A stretch of DNA of 62,872 bases, taken from positions 1 to 62,872 of the forward strand of contig JAUXWB010000020.1 in assembly GCA_030684475.1 (NCBI GenBank), read 5' to 3'. A model generated the notes under the pieces. The model saw only the letters and a list, made by a program, of their open reading frames with translations. It had not been told where the DNA came from and did not search any database. This document shows, piece after piece, positions 50,396 through 59,401 of the stretch. Numbering within the stretch: the stretch's first letter is position 1; the number at the start of each line of letters is the position of its first letter. Made by a program: the position numbers and the translations under genes. This stretch comes from Reyranella sp. (GTDB taxonomy: Bacteria; Pseudomonadota; Alphaproteobacteria; Reyranellales; Reyranellaceae).

Positions 50396-51052
50396 ATGCC
50401 GCTTTCGCCACCGGTCGGGCGACAGCTCCTGCACACCCGCCGCGTCGTCTGCCAGGGGTTTTTTCGCGACGACGGCCTGTGGGACATCGAGGGTCGCATC
50501 ACGGACGAGAAGACCTACGAACACGCCAACGAATGGCGTGGCCCGCTGAAACCCGGCGATTTCGTGCACGACATGTCGATCCGCCTCACGGTCGACGGCA
50601 ACTTCACCATCGTCGATGTAGAAGCGGTGACGGACAAGTCGCCGTACCGCATGTGCGGCGACATCGCGCCCGATTTCAGGAAGCTGGTTGGCCTCAGGAT
50701 CGGTGGCGGCTTCCATCGTGCCGTCCGCGAGCGGCTGGGCGGCGTTCACGGCTGCACCCACATCGTCGAGCTGCTGGGGCCGGTCGCCACCACGGCCTTC
50801 CAGACCGTGTCCTCGGGCAAGGCGCGTGAACTCGACCGTGCCCATCGCGCCAAAAGCGGCAATGTGCCGGAGACTCCCGACTCCAGCACATCGCCCAAGC
50901 CGCGGCGCAAGCCCTATGTCATCGACACCTGCCATGCCTGGGCCGCAGACGGGACGGTGGTGAAGCGCTGGGCACCCGACTTCTACACCGGCCCCGACGC
51001 CGAGGCGGTTCGCGCCGCGGCAGCCGGCAAGGAAGTGGAGATGGAAGGGTAA
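50396..51052 (+). CDS. DUF2889 domain-containing protein
   Basis: This 218-residue protein carries the DUF2889 domain: LLHTRRVVCQGFFRDDGLWD, IEGRITDEKTY, MSIRLTVDGNFTIVDVEA, and YRMCGDIAPDF with GGVHGCTHIVELLGP. Three conserved cysteines and histidines suggest a metal or redox site. The function is not established. I chose the ATG at 50396, preceded by AAGAGG, over the frame's earlier start. It ends directly next to the convergent bolA stop without a gap. Confidence 0.87.
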   Translation: MPLSPPVGRQLLHTRRVVCQGFFRDDGLWDIEGRITDEKTYEHANEWRGPLKPGDFVHDMSIRLTVDGNFTIVDVEAVTDKSPYRMCGDIAPDFRKLVGLRIGGGFHRAVRERLGGVHGCTHIVELLGPVATTAFQTVSSGKARELDRAHRAKSGNVPETPDSSTSPKPRRKPYVIDTCHAWAADGTVVKRWAPDFYTGPDAEAVRAAAAGKEVEMEG

Positions 51053-51337
51053 CTAGCGCCGCGCCGCGTCCTCGGCCGGCGTGAGCGTCGTGAGCGCGAG
51101 CGCATGCAGGCCGGCGGCAAATTCCTCGGTCAGCACGGCATAGACCAGGCGCTGGCGGGCCACGCGACCATGCCCCTCGAAAGCCGCCGAGACGATTTCG
51201 ACATTGAAATGGGTCTCGCCGCCCTCCCGCCAGCCGGCGTGACCGTGATGGCGCGCCGAATCGTCCTCGACGGCAAGACGTAGCGGCGCTAATCGCTGCC
51301 GGAGCTTGCTGTCAATCGCCATTGCCACCTTGCCCAT
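51053..51337 (-). CDS. BolA family protein
   Basis: This is a small 94-residue BolA-like protein with RLAPLRLAVEDDSARHHGHAG, THFNVEIVSAAFEGHGRVAR and the conserved RQRLVYAVLTEEFAAGLHAL segment with His at the expected positions. BolA proteins form [2Fe-2S] complexes with monothiol glutaredoxins and influence cell shape and stress. ATG 51337 is chosen because of the GAGGCG upstream; ATG 51322 would also work. It is divergent from the J-domain gene at 51385, a conserved bolA-dnaJ-like pairing in Alphaproteobacteria. Confidence 0.9.
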   Translation of the reverse strand: MGKVAMAIDSKLRQRLAPLRLAVEDDSARHHGHAGWREGGETHFNVEIVSAAFEGHGRVARQRLVYAVLTEEFAAGLHALALTTLTPAEDAARR

Positions 51338-51384
51338 CACTCGCCTCACTTGCCCGGCAAAACCGTTCAACACATATTAGCCGA

Positions 51385-51966
51385 ATGTCGCGACGGCGAG
51401 CGAAACCCTTGATGGCGGCCGGCGAGGCGCAGCTCCACCAGCGCGTCTGCGAGGCGGCCGGCTGCCGCCTGCAGGGCGAATACCGCGCGCCGTGGGCCCG
51501 GGACCGGCTGAACGAGCATCGCTGGTTCTGTCTCGAGCATGTCCGGGAATACAACAAGAAGTGGGACTATTTCGCCGGTCTCGGCGCCGATCAGATCGAG
51601 GCCCACATCCGCGCCGACACGACCTGGCGGCGCCCGGTCTGGCCGCTCGGGGCACGGCGCAGCGGCAATGCCTATGCCCAGATCAACGACCCGTTCGGCC
51701 TGGCCGACGACGCCGGCCTCGGCGAAAAGCCTCCCCCGATCCACGATGGCAGCGAGCAACTGACCCCGGCCGAGCGCAATGCCTTGGACGTGCTTGAACT
51801 TTCATGGCCGTTGACCCAGTTGGAAGTGAAATCTCGCTACAAGGAACTGGTGAAATTGCACCATCCCGACGCCAACGGCGGCGCCCGCGAGGCCGAGGAA
51901 AAACTGAAGGAAATCAACGCCGCCTATTCCACTCTGCGGGCTTCGGAAACCCTTCCAGTGGAGTGA
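51385..51966 (+). CDS. J-domain protein (DnaJ-like co-chaperone)
   Basis: The protein has 193 residues. Its J-domain is at the C-terminus (about 130-190), with the diagnostic HPD in LHHPDANGG and helix IV KLKEINAAYSTLR. The N-terminal part has conserved CEAAGCRLQGEYRAP, WFCLEHVREYNKKWDYF and TTWRRPVWPLG. This is the alphaproteobacterial small DnaJ type found next to bolA and cobS. It would stimulate DnaK on a specific client, possibly related to iron-sulfur or cobaltochelatase assembly (speculative). It ends before the terminator at 52038. Confidence 0.9.
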   Translation: MSRRRAKPLMAAGEAQLHQRVCEAAGCRLQGEYRAPWARDRLNEHRWFCLEHVREYNKKWDYFAGLGADQIEAHIRADTTWRRPVWPLGARRSGNAYAQINDPFGLADDAGLGEKPPPIHDGSEQLTPAERNALDVLELSWPLTQLEVKSRYKELVKLHHPDANGGAREAEEKLKEINAAYSTLRASETLPVE

Positions 51967-52037
51967 TTCCGGCCAGTCGCGGCTGCCCTGCCAATTGGCC
52001 GCTTGCGGTGCACAAATTGGCCTGCGAGACTGACTTT

Positions 52038-52063
52038 GCCCGCAATTTGGCGGGCTTTGTTTT
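52038..52063 (+). terminator. Intrinsic terminator between the J-domain gene and cobS
   Basis: The stem GCCCGC (52038-52043) and GCGGGC (52050-52055), with a six-base loop, is followed by TTTGTTTT. It lies 72 bases after the J-domain stop and 15 bases before the cobS ATG. It could terminate the upstream transcript or work as an attenuator if the cobS promoter lies upstream. Confidence 0.7.
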
Positions 52064-52078
52064 GTAGGAATTCGTTTG

Positions 52079-53083
52079 ATGGCCTCTACGACGACCGCGG
52101 CCCAGCAGAACGTGTCGGGCGTGCCGGATATCAAGGTTTCCGCCCGGCAGCTGTTCGGCATCGACACCGACATGGAAGTGCCGGCGTTCAGCGCGCAGAC
52201 CGAACACGTCCCCCAAGTCGACGACTCCTATCTGTTCGACCATGACACCACGATGGCGATCCTGGCCGGCTTCGCGCACAACCGGCGCGTCATGGTCCAG
52301 GGCTATCACGGCACCGGCAAGTCGACCCACATCGAGCAGGTCGCGGCGCGCCTCAACTGGCCCTGCATCCGCGTCAATCTCGACAGCCACATTTCCCGTA
52401 TCGACCTGATCGGCAAGGACGCGATCGTGCTGCGCGACGGCAAGCAGGTCACCGAGTTCCGCGAGGGCATCCTGCCGTGGGCGCTGCAGAACCCGACGGC
52501 GCTGGTGTTCGACGAATACGACGCCGGCCGCGCCGACGTGATGTTCGTGATCCAGCGCGTGCTCGAGGTCGAGGGCAAGCTCACCCTGCTCGACCAGAAC
52601 AAGGTGATCCGCCCGCACCCGTCCTTCCGCCTGTTCTCGACCGCCAACACGGTCGGCCTCGGCGACACGACGGGCCTCTATCACGGCACGCAGCAGATCA
52701 ACCAGGGCCAGATGGATCGCTGGTCGATCGTGACGACGCTGAACTACCTGCCGCACGACCAGGAAGTGAACATCGTCGTCGCCAAGACGCCGACCTACGA
52801 CAACGAGGAAGGCCGCAAGATCGTCTCCGCCATGGTGGCGCTGGCCGATCTCACCCGCGCGGGCTTCATCGCCGGCGACATCTCGACCGTCATGTCGCCG
52901 CGTACGGTGATCACCTGGGCCGAGAACGCCCGCATCTTCAGCGGCGACGTGGGCTTTGCCTTCCGTCTCACCTTCCTCAACAAGTGCGACGAGGTCGAGC
53001 GCACGACCCTGGCCGAGTACTATCAGCGCTGCTTCGGCAAGGAACTGCCGGCAAGCAGCGGCAAGGGCGGCAAGCTGCACTAG
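52079..53083 (+). CDS. cobS: Cobaltochelatase subunit CobS
   Basis: CobS is the AAA+ subunit of the aerobic cobaltochelatase CobNST, which inserts Co2+ into hydrogenobyrinic acid a,c-diamide. The 334-residue protein has Walker A GYHGTGKS at 75-82, Walker [14 protein letters not shown] and sensor 1 LFSTANTVG. The start is ATG 52079; a TTG lies one codon upstream. It is followed after 12 bases by cobT, the usual alphaproteobacterial pair outside the main cobalamin cluster. cobN is not in the window. Confidence 0.96.
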   Translation: MASTTTAAQQNVSGVPDIKVSARQLFGIDTDMEVPAFSAQTEHVPQVDDSYLFDHDTTMAILAGFAHNRRVMVQGYHGTGKSTHIEQVAARLNWPCIRVNLDSHISRIDLIGKDAIVLRDGKQVTEFREGILPWALQNPTALVFDEYDAGRADVMFVIQRVLEVEGKLTLLDQNKVIRPHPSFRLFSTANTVGLGDTTGLYHGTQQINQGQMDRWSIVTTLNYLPHDQEVNIVVAKTPTYDNEEGRKIVSAMVALADLTRAGFIAGDISTVMSPRTVITWAENARIFSGDVGFAFRLTFLNKCDEVERTTLAEYYQRCFGKELPASSGKGGKLH

Positions 53084-53095
53084 GAAGAGGGCCGG

Positions 53096-55078
53096 ATGGC
53101 CACCAAGGATTCGACGCCACTCGAGGAGTTCCGGCGCGTCACCGCCACCACCATGCGGGCGGTGTCGCGCAAGGAAGTGAATGTCTCGTTCGTGCCCGCC
53201 GGCGGCTCGCTGCTGGGCAGCGAGGCGCGCATCACCGTGCCGGCGCGCGACCTGCCGGTCGAGGATGTCAGCCGCGTCCGCGGCGAAGCCGATTCGATGG
53301 CGTTGAAGCTGCGCCACCATGACCGCAAGACGCATCTGCGCCGCGTTCCCCGCGGCGAAACGGCACGCGCGATCTTCGAGGCGGTCGAGCAGGTCCGCGT
53401 CGAGGCGCTGGGCGCCCGCCGCATGGCGGGCGTTGCCGACAACCTTTCGGCACTGTGGCGCCAGCGTTCCGACCAGCGTGGCCATGCCCGCATCAAATCC
53501 AAGGAAGATGCCCCGATCGCCGACGTGATCGGCCTGATCGCCCGCGAGCAGCTCCTGGGCGCCCAGCCGCCCGAGTCCGCCAAGGCGATGGTCGACCTGT
53601 GGCGGGCCGACGTCGAGTCCGCCGCCGGCCGCGACTTCCAGAAGCTCAAGGATCTCCTCGGCAACCAGGAAGCCTTCGCCCGCGCCGCGCGCCAGTTGAT
53701 CCGCGACCTCAAGCTCGGCGACGAATCGGCCGATCTGCAGGACGACGATCCCGAGGACTCGCAGGACCAGGAGAACGCCGACGGCCAGTCGAACGAGACC
53801 GGCGACGACAACAGCGATTCGAGCGAGACCCAGGGCTACGGCGCCCAGGGCGAGGAGACCGAGGACGCCTCCGAGCAGGAGGACGCCTCCGAGACGGCGG
53901 CCGACCAGGCCCAGACCGAGATGCAGATGGGCGCGGGCGACGAGGAGGAGCCGGGCCGCGCCGAGCGCCCGTGGCTGCCCCCCGGTGCCCTTTCCAACGA
54001 GCCGCTCGGCCAGCAGTATCACGCCTATTCAGTCAAGTTCGACGAGATCGTCGATGCCGATCAGCTGTGCGACGCCGAGGAACTGGGCCGGCTGCGCAAC
54101 CACCTCGACCAGCAACTTGCGCATCTTCAGGGCGTGATCGGCAAGCTCGCCAACCGTCTGCAGCGCCGCCTGATGGCGCAGCAGAACCGGTCTTGGGAGT
54201 TCGATCTCGACGAGGGCACGCTCGACGCCGCGCGGCTAGCCCGCATCGTCGCCAACCCGATGCATGCGCTGTCCTTCAAGAAGGAAAAGGACACGACTTT
54301 CCGCGACACCGTGGTCTCGCTGCTGATCGACAATTCGGGCTCGATGCGCGGCCGGCCGATCACGGTGGCGGCGATGAGCGCCGACATCCTCGCCCGTACG
54401 CTCGAGCGCTGCGGCGTCAAGGTCGAGATCCTGGGCTTCACGACGCGCGCGTGGAAGGGCGGCCAGAGCCGCGAACAGTGGCTCGCCGCCGGCAAGCCCG
54501 CCAACCCGGGCCGCCTCAACGACCTGCGCCACATCGTCTACAAGCCGGCCGATGCGCCGTGGCGGCGTGCCCGCAAGAACCTCGGCCTGATGCTGCGCGA
54601 GGGCATCCTCAAGGAGAACATCGACGGCGAGGCGCTGCTGTGGGCGCACAACCGCCTGCTGCCGCGACCGGAAGAGCGCAAGATCATGATGGTGATCTCC
54701 GACGGCGCGCCGGTTGACGATTCGACGCTGTCGGTCAATCCCGGCAACTATCTCGAGCGCCACCTGCGCGACGTCATCGACTGGATCGAGACGCGCTCGC
54801 CGGTTGAGCTCGTCGCCATCGGCATCGGCCATGACGTCACGCGCTACTATCGCAAGGCCGTCACCATCGTCGACGCCGATCAGCTGGGCGGCACGATGAT
54901 GGAGCAGCTCGCCTCGCTGTTCGACGAAGACGACAAGAAGGACGTGAGAGCCGGCCGCGACCGCGGCCACGGCACCAAGGGCTCCGGCGGCGGCAAGACG
55001 GCCGGTGGCAAGACTGGCGGCGGCAGGACTGGCGGCGGCCAGGCTGGTGGCGGCAAGACGGGCCGACGCGCCGCCTGA
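53096..55078 (+). CDS. cobT: Cobaltochelatase subunit CobT
   Basis: CobT pairs with CobS to form the chaperone-like ATPase ring of cobaltochelatase. The 660-residue protein has an N-terminal domain, a very acidic linker (about 215-290, rich in Asp, Glu and Gln) and a C-terminal VWA domain. The MIDAS motif DNSGSMRG lies near residue 412, and [13 protein letters not shown] further on. The last 35 residues are a low-complexity tail of Gly-Lys-Thr repeats (GGGKT and GGGRT units), unusual for CobT. ATG 53096 is preceded by GAAGAGG. Confidence 0.95.
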   Translation: MATKDSTPLEEFRRVTATTMRAVSRKEVNVSFVPAGGSLLGSEARITVPARDLPVEDVSRVRGEADSMALKLRHHDRKTHLRRVPRGETARAIFEAVEQVRVEALGARRMAGVADNLSALWRQRSDQRGHARIKSKEDAPIADVIGLIAREQLLGAQPPESAKAMVDLWRADVESAAGRDFQKLKDLLGNQEAFARAARQLIRDLKLGDESADLQDDDPEDSQDQENADGQSNETGDDNSDSSETQGYGAQGEETEDASEQEDASETAADQAQTEMQMGAGDEEEPGRAERPWLPPGALSNEPLGQQYHAYSVKFDEIVDADQLCDAEELGRLRNHLDQQLAHLQGVIGKLANRLQRRLMAQQNRSWEFDLDEGTLDAARLARIVANPMHALSFKKEKDTTFRDTVVSLLIDNSGSMRGRPITVAAMSADILARTLERCGVKVEILGFTTRAWKGGQSREQWLAAGKPANPGRLNDLRHIVYKPADAPWRRARKNLGLMLREGILKENIDGEALLWAHNRLLPRPEERKIMMVISDGAPVDDSTLSVNPGNYLERHLRDVIDWIETRSPVELVAIGIGHDVTRYYRKAVTIVDADQLGGTMMEQLASLFDEDDKKDVRAGRDRGHGTKGSGGGKTAGGKTGGGRTGGGQAGGGKTGRRAA

Positions 55079-55095
55079 GTGGCGCCGGTTTTGCC

Positions 55096-56088
55096 ATGAT
55101 CCGATACCTGGTGGGCCTTTGCTTGCTCGTAGGGGCTTGCGCCAGCGTGCCGCCCCCGCCCGCCGGCGCCCAGGACCAGGCGATCGAGATCAAGAGTTCG
55201 TCGCTGCCGCTCAGGATCGACGAGCCCGATGCCGATCGCATCGGCCGCCTGATCTGGCGCGGCGGCATCGCGATGACGGCCAATTCGCGCAACTTCGGGG
55301 GCTGGTCGGCCCTCCATGTCTCGGCCGACGGCCGCAGCCTCACCTCGGTCTCCGACGCGGGAGCCTGGCTCACCGCAGCGATCGACCACGACGCCAGGGG
55401 CAACCTCGCGGGACTGAGCAACGCCCGGATCGGGCAGCTTCGCGGCCTTACCGGCAAGCCGATCTCGAGCAAGGCCGAAGCCGATGCCGAGGCCTTGGCG
55501 CGCCTGCCCGACGGCTCGTGGCTGATCACCTTCGAACGCCACCACCGCCTCTGGCGCTATCCGACGCTCGCCGCCACGCCGTCGCCGGTCGAAGGGCCAG
55601 CCGAGATCGGCCGACAGCCCGCCAACGGCGGCATCGAATCCTTGGCCGCCTTGGCCGATGGCCGGGTCATCGCCATCAGCGAAGATTATGGCCAGCGGCC
55701 CGGCACGGTCATGGGCTGGATCGGCCAACCCGCGGCGGGCGGCGGCTATCTGTGGCGCTCCTTCGACTACGCCACGATCCCCGATTTCCGGCCGACCGCG
55801 ATCGCAATGCTGCCGGACGGCTCGTTCGCCACGGTCGAGCGCGCTTTCGACGTCGTGCGCGGCGTGCGCTGCCGTGTCATGCGGTTCGACGCCGCCCAGC
55901 TCAAACCCGGCGCCACCGTACGCCCAGAGGAACTGGCACGGCTCGCCTCGCCCTATGCGGTCGACAATCTCGAGGGAATGGCCGTGACCAAGGGCGCGCG
56001 CGGCGAGACGCTGCTCTGGCTGATCTCGGACGACAACTTCAATCCGCTTCAGCGCAATATCTTGCTGCTGTTCGAACTGGCGCCATAG
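55096..56088 (+). CDS. Phytase-like esterase-domain lipoprotein
   Basis: This 330-residue protein has a lipoprotein signal (LLVGAC, Cys at about 15) and then one esterase-like phytase domain: GRLIWRGGIAMTANSRNFGGWSAL, EALARLPDGSWLITFERHHRLWRYP, and DNLEGMAVTKGARGETLLWL. The recurrent pattern of a strand followed by DG suggests a beta-propeller. It is exported and lipid-anchored. The substrate is unknown; the name comes from a family and does not prove phytase activity. It follows cobT by 17 bases but probably only by location. Confidence 0.85.
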   Translation: MIRYLVGLCLLVGACASVPPPPAGAQDQAIEIKSSSLPLRIDEPDADRIGRLIWRGGIAMTANSRNFGGWSALHVSADGRSLTSVSDAGAWLTAAIDHDARGNLAGLSNARIGQLRGLTGKPISSKAEADAEALARLPDGSWLITFERHHRLWRYPTLAATPSPVEGPAEIGRQPANGGIESLAALADGRVIAISEDYGQRPGTVMGWIGQPAAGGGYLWRSFDYATIPDFRPTAIAMLPDGSFATVERAFDVVRGVRCRVMRFDAAQLKPGATVRPEELARLASPYAVDNLEGMAVTKGARGETLLWLISDDNFNPLQRNILLLFELAP

Positions 56089-56108
56089 GCGCCAAGCGTA
56101 GACCCGGA

Positions 56109-56131
56109 GGCGGCTAGGCCGCCGCCTTTTT
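56109..56131 (+). terminator. Probable terminator of the cobST/phytase-like transcript
   Basis: GGCGGC and GCCGCC around TAG form a short GC stem followed by GCC and TTTTT. The structure overlaps the rpmB stop codon on the other strand, so it may serve the plus-strand transcript. The stem is only about six pairs, hence modest confidence. Confidence 0.45.
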
Positions 56132-56422
56132 GGCATCCTTCTTGGCCTTGGCCGAAACGACCCGGCGCTTCAGGACAGTCATCTCGGGGCTGAGCTTGCT
56201 GTTGTTGGTACCGAGCAGATAGGCATCGATGCCGCCGTTGTGCTCGATGGTCTTGACGCCGCGCGGGGTCAGCCGCAGCCGCACCGTGTGGCCGAGGACA
56301 TCGGTCAGGACCGAGGCGACCTGCTGGTTGGACATGAACCGGCGCCGGGTCTTGTTGTTGGCGTGGCTCACATTGTTGCCGTACTGCACGGACTTGCCCG
56401 AAAGGGCGCAACGACGGGGCAT
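56114..56422 (-). CDS. rpmB: 50S ribosomal protein L28
   Basis: L28 is a component of the large ribosomal subunit. The 102-residue protein has the conserved opening RRCALSGKSVQYGNNVSHAN, the NKTRRRFMSN stretch and a Lys/Ala-rich end. The start is ATG 56422. Its leader contains a terminator-like hairpin described separately. It is the last core gene before the accessory end of the window; the IS256 element begins 116 bases upstream of its start. Confidence 0.97.
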   Translation of the reverse strand: MPRRCALSGKSVQYGNNVSHANNKTRRRFMSNQQVASVLTDVLGHTVRLRLTPRGVKTIEHNGGIDAYLLGTNNSKLSPEMTVLKRRVVSAKAKKDAKKAAA

Positions 56423-56435
56423 GGTGACTTCCGCT

Positions 56436-56501
56436 AAAAAACGATCCCGCCGGATGGGCGGGAAGGCCGGCTTTTTACGGGCCGGGAGCCCCCCGCGTCA
56501 A
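56436..56501 (-). promoter_or_regulatory. rpmB promoter and terminator-like hairpin in its leader
   Basis: On the minus strand a TTGACG box (56501-56496) is followed after 18 bases by TAAAAA (56477-56472), a plausible promoter. Downstream, CCCGCC (56462-56457) pairs with GGCGGG (56451-56446) around a five-base loop. ATCG and then a run of six T (56441-56436) follow, 13 bases before the start codon. The hairpin resembles an attenuator that could fine-tune L28 supply. The stem is short and the T-run is offset by four bases, so termination is not certain. Confidence 0.5.
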
Positions 56502-56538
56502 GCGAACCAATCGACCACCCGGGATCGTGCCCCATAGC

Positions 56539-57921
56539 GTGGTGTAGGAGCGGTGTTTCCGAGCAGCGTTGGCTGCACGATCAGACTGTCGCGAGAGGCA
56601 GGCCGACGATGGGATCATCGCTGAGCGGGGCGATGGTTTCCAGACTCATGTAGCGAGCACGCTGGACGGCCCATTCGTCGTTTTGTTCGAGCAACAAGGC
56701 GCCGATCAGGCGCGTCACGGCGTCCTCGTTGGGGAAGATGCCGACGACCTCGCTGCGGCGCTTGATCTCGCCGTTGAGGCGTTCGAGCGGGTTGGTGGAG
56801 TGCAGCTTGGCGCGATGCTGGGCGGGGAACCCCATGTAGGCGAGCACATCGGCCTCGGCGTCATCCATCAGTGCCGCCAGTTTCGGCACGCGTGGCCGGG
56901 CCTGGTCGGCGACCTGGCGCCATTGTTTGCGTGCCGCCGCCGCGTCGTCCTGGGCAAACGCGGTACCCACCCACGCCGAGACGATGCGGCGCTGGGTCTT
57001 GCCGGCATAGGCCAGGGCGTTGCGCATGAAGTGGACGCGGCAGCGTTGCCAGGCTGCTCCGAGGATCTTGGTAATGGCGGCCTTCAGCCCCTCATGGGCA
57101 TCGGAGATCACCAGCTTGACGCCCCGCAAGCCGCGTCGGGCGAGCGAGCGAAGGAACTCGACCCAGAACGGTTCGGCCTCGCTGTGGCCGACCGTCATGC
57201 CCAGCACTTCGCGCCGGCCGTCGCTGTTGACGCCGACGGCAACAATGACGGCAACCGAGACGATGCGGTGATCGCGCCGAGCTTTGACGTAGGTGGCATC
57301 GAGCCAGATATAGGGCCACTCGCCTTCTATCGGCCGGTTCAGGAAGGTCCGAACCCGCTCGTCGATCTCGCCGCACAGCCGCGAGACCTGGCTCTTGCTG
57401 ATTCCCTCCATGCCCATCGCCTTGACCAGCTCGTCGACTGAGCGCGTCGAGATGCCTTGGATGTAGGCTTCCTGGACGACCGCGGTCAGCGCCTTCTCGG
57501 CCAGACGGCGTGGCTCCAGAAAGGCCGGGAAGTAGCTGCCTTTGCGCAGCTTCGGGATGCGCAGCTCGACGGTGCCCGCCCGGGTCTCCCAGTCGCGATC
57601 ACGGTAGCCATTGCGCTGGTTGAGCCGTTGCGGGCTGCGCTCCCCAGGTCCCGCCCCGCACAGGCCCTGGGTCTCCAGCTCCATCAGCCGTTGGGCGGCA
57701 AAGCCGATCATCTCACGCAGGAACGTCGCATCGGAGCCCTTCTCCAATAGTGCGCGAAGGGCGATAGTGTCCTCGGTCATCGTGGTGGTCCTTTGGGTTC
57801 AGGTTGCTGGTCTCGACAACCCAACCCTACCCGGGATCACCGCGCTGGCCGCTGACCGGCCCGCCATCGCCTGACTCGTGGCGGTCGCTCAGGCGGGCCG
57901 ATCAGCGGCCTCCTACACCAC
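56539..57921. mobile_element. IS256-family insertion sequence, complete
   Basis: The transposase gene is flanked by inverted repeats. GTGGTGTAGGAG at 56539-56550 matches its complement CTCCTACACCAC at 57910-57921, after which the two ends diverge (CGGTG against GCCGCTG). The length of about 1.38 kb fits the family. The eight bases flanking each end (CCCATAGC and GTCCTGGG) do not match, so no target duplication is visible. That suggests a later rearrangement rather than a fresh insertion. It lies exactly between the core rpmB region and the mosaic accessory end. Confidence 0.88.
56581..57780 (-). CDS. IS256-family transposase
   Basis: This 399-residue mutator-type transposase has the DDE residues Asp161 (IWLDATYVK), Asp227 (VISDAHEGL) and Glu333 ([13 protein letters not shown]). 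The family HTH region [12 protein letters not shown] and [10 protein letters not shown] are present. All catalytic residues and the full length are intact, so the element may be active. It is read toward rpmB on the minus strand. Confidence 0.95.
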   Translation of the reverse strand: MTEDTIALRALLEKGSDATFLREMIGFAAQRLMELETQGLCGAGPGERSPQRLNQRNGYRDRDWETRAGTVELRIPKLRKGSYFPAFLEPRRLAEKALTAVVQEAYIQGISTRSVDELVKAMGMEGISKSQVSRLCGEIDERVRTFLNRPIEGEWPYIWLDATYVKARRDHRIVSVAVIVAVGVNSDGRREVLGMTVGHSEAEPFWVEFLRSLARRGLRGVKLVISDAHEGLKAAITKILGAAWQRCRVHFMRNALAYAGKTQRRIVSAWVGTAFAQDDAAAARKQWRQVADQARPRVPKLAALMDDAEADVLAYMGFPAQHRAKLHSTNPLERLNGEIKRRSEVVGIFPNEDAVTRLIGALLLEQNDEWAVQRARYMSLETIAPLSDDPIVGLPLATV

Positions 57922-57922
57922 G

Positions 57923-58286
57923 TCCTGGGACACGACCATTCCCAAACGTAGTCCTTGTCCGGAAGTAGTCTTTTACGATCCGTGTCATAGGCCATCACAC
58001 GACCGATTATGTAGTCGTGAAATATTTGCTCCACTTGCTCGAATGGCGTTACCTGACTACCCGAAATAGACTCCTCGGGTAGGATTTGAGTGAACCAATG
58101 GACTCCCGATGGCGCGAGGGAAATCCAACGGTCCTCAAATTCTCCAACATCGAGAAAAGTTTCATAGGGAACAAGGTCCTTTGCACCCTTCCTCAGTTCG
58201 TCTATTGTTGCCATATAAGCCAACAGCCGCCAAGGAGTACTTTGGACCGCGCAGCGGAGATACCCGCCTTGCTCATAGCTAGCCAT
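57923..58286 (-). pseudogene. Unrecognised gene cut by the IS256 end
   Basis: The open frame begins at ATG 58286 and encodes about 120 residues of an unrecognised soluble protein (MATIDELRKGAKDLVPYETF, then WISLAPSGVHWFTQILPEE and DKDYVWEWS) before passing into the IS inverted repeat at 57921. Beyond that the frame reads IS sequence, so the original C-terminus is lost or very short. Base composition is clearly less GC-rich than the core genes. Function is unknown. Confidence 0.6.
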
Positions 58287-58493
58287 TCAGCGCGCCAGAC
58301 ATGCGAAGGCAAGATAAAGTTCTAATCGGACCTATCCGCTTGGCCAGATGAGCATTGGGCAATCTAGCCAAATGAACAAGTTTTCCGGCTACCAAGCGTA
58401 CCTGCTGTCAGTTGCCACCTCTATACGCTCTCGGCGAGTGGCCTGAATTTTTCTGTCTACTTCCCGCTACATTCCGACTCAGGTCGACCCTGG

Positions 58494-58982
58494 CTACGAA
58501 ATTAGCGATTTCATGACTTTCAAAGTTGAATCAACGTTACCAGCCGCCGTCTCGTAGTAGCGCGCCTGCGCCTGCCGGCTTGCCCCTCTGAGACGGTTCT
58601 CCCAGGCGTCGCGCATCGACTGGTAACGGAGCGATAGTGCGTCCTCCGCGCCCGCCGCCGCGATGTCGCCCAGCACGTCAAGCGGCGAGCCCAGCAGATC
58701 GGTGCCCTGCGCCGCCAGCCGCGCCTGCTGCTGGCCGAGCCGCTGGGCCGCCTTCTGCCGGGCCTTGTCGGCGTCGGCCTCGCCCGCCTGCTCGGCCTGC
58801 CTGGCCCTCGTCTCGTCGACCGCCGCTGCGTTGCGCTGCTGGGCGGCGAGGAAGTTGTAGTCGTCGCGTTGCCCTGAGGCGCGCTGCATCTGCTGGGTGA
58901 CGCCGATAGCCTGCTGGGCTGCGCCCATGGCGGTCGACAGCAGCGCCGCGCCAGACGTCATCATGGTGATGGGGTCGCACAT
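58494..58982 (-). CDS. Phage internal-virion-like protein (podovirus type)
   Basis: The protein is 162 residues from ATG 58982, with AAGGGAA upstream. The opening MCDPITMMTSGAALLSTAMG followed by a long Ala/Gln-rich helix resembles the short internal virion or virion-core proteins of T7-like phages. A run of heptad-like Gln, Ala and Arg (about 40-115) suggests coiled coil. The call is by pattern and by the phage portal at the window end; an equivalent host protein cannot be excluded. The open frame extends further to 59387 but only through the IS relic. Confidence 0.55.
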   Translation of the reverse strand: MCDPITMMTSGAALLSTAMGAAQQAIGVTQQMQRASGQRDDYNFLAAQQRNAAAVDETRARQAEQAGEADADKARQKAAQRLGQQQARLAAQGTDLLGSPLDVLGDIAAAGAEDALSLRYQSMRDAWENRLRGASRQAQARYYETAAGNVDSTLKVMKSLIS

Positions 58983-59039
58983 TTTTTGAGTTCCCTTCGT
59001 TAATGTGGGTTTTGATAACTCGGCGCAGTTGCACCCTCC

Positions 59040-59203
59040 ATGCATGAGAGTAGTTATGCGAGTAATGCTCATTCGAAAACTGGGCCGCACCGCATCGAGA
59101 ACGCCTTCTGTCGGCTCAAGGACTTCCGCCGTGTCGCACTCGCTACGACAGGCTGGCCTCGTCGCTACTATCGTATGGTGGATTTTAAGAGTCTCGACCC
59201 CAG
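59040..59203 (+). pseudogene. IS5-type transposase C-terminus, frameshifted relic
   Basis: The stretch RIENAFCRLKDFRRVAL at about 59091-59141 is the conserved C-terminal signature of IS5-like transposases. After a one-base loss near 59141 the next frame reads YDRLASSLLSYGGF and stops at 59186. The relic ends with GAGTCTCGACCC, probably part of the terminal repeat of the lost insertion sequence. No upstream part of the transposase is recognisable. Confidence 0.7.
59156..59202 (+). repeat. Direct repeat, first copy (IS tail)
   Basis: This 47-base segment recurs at 62339-62385 in the same orientation. The first 32 bases are identical, and so are 12 further bases, GAGTCTCGACCC, after a single A/T difference. 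It represents the 3' end of the IS5-type transposase gene plus the element's end. Confidence 0.85.
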
Positions 59204-59401
59204 TACGAAGGCGTCGTCGGGCCTTCTTGAAGAGTATCGCCACTGAATACGCCTCTTCGCCCGTTGCGCGGCCTACTTGGCGACAAAGACGCCCTCGAAC
59301 ATGACCGAACTTCGTTCCAGATGCCGCGCGAAATCCCAATTGGAACGCGAGTCGGTCACAATTCAGGGGCTTCATGATTCCCTGCAAACCGGAGGAACGT
59401 T

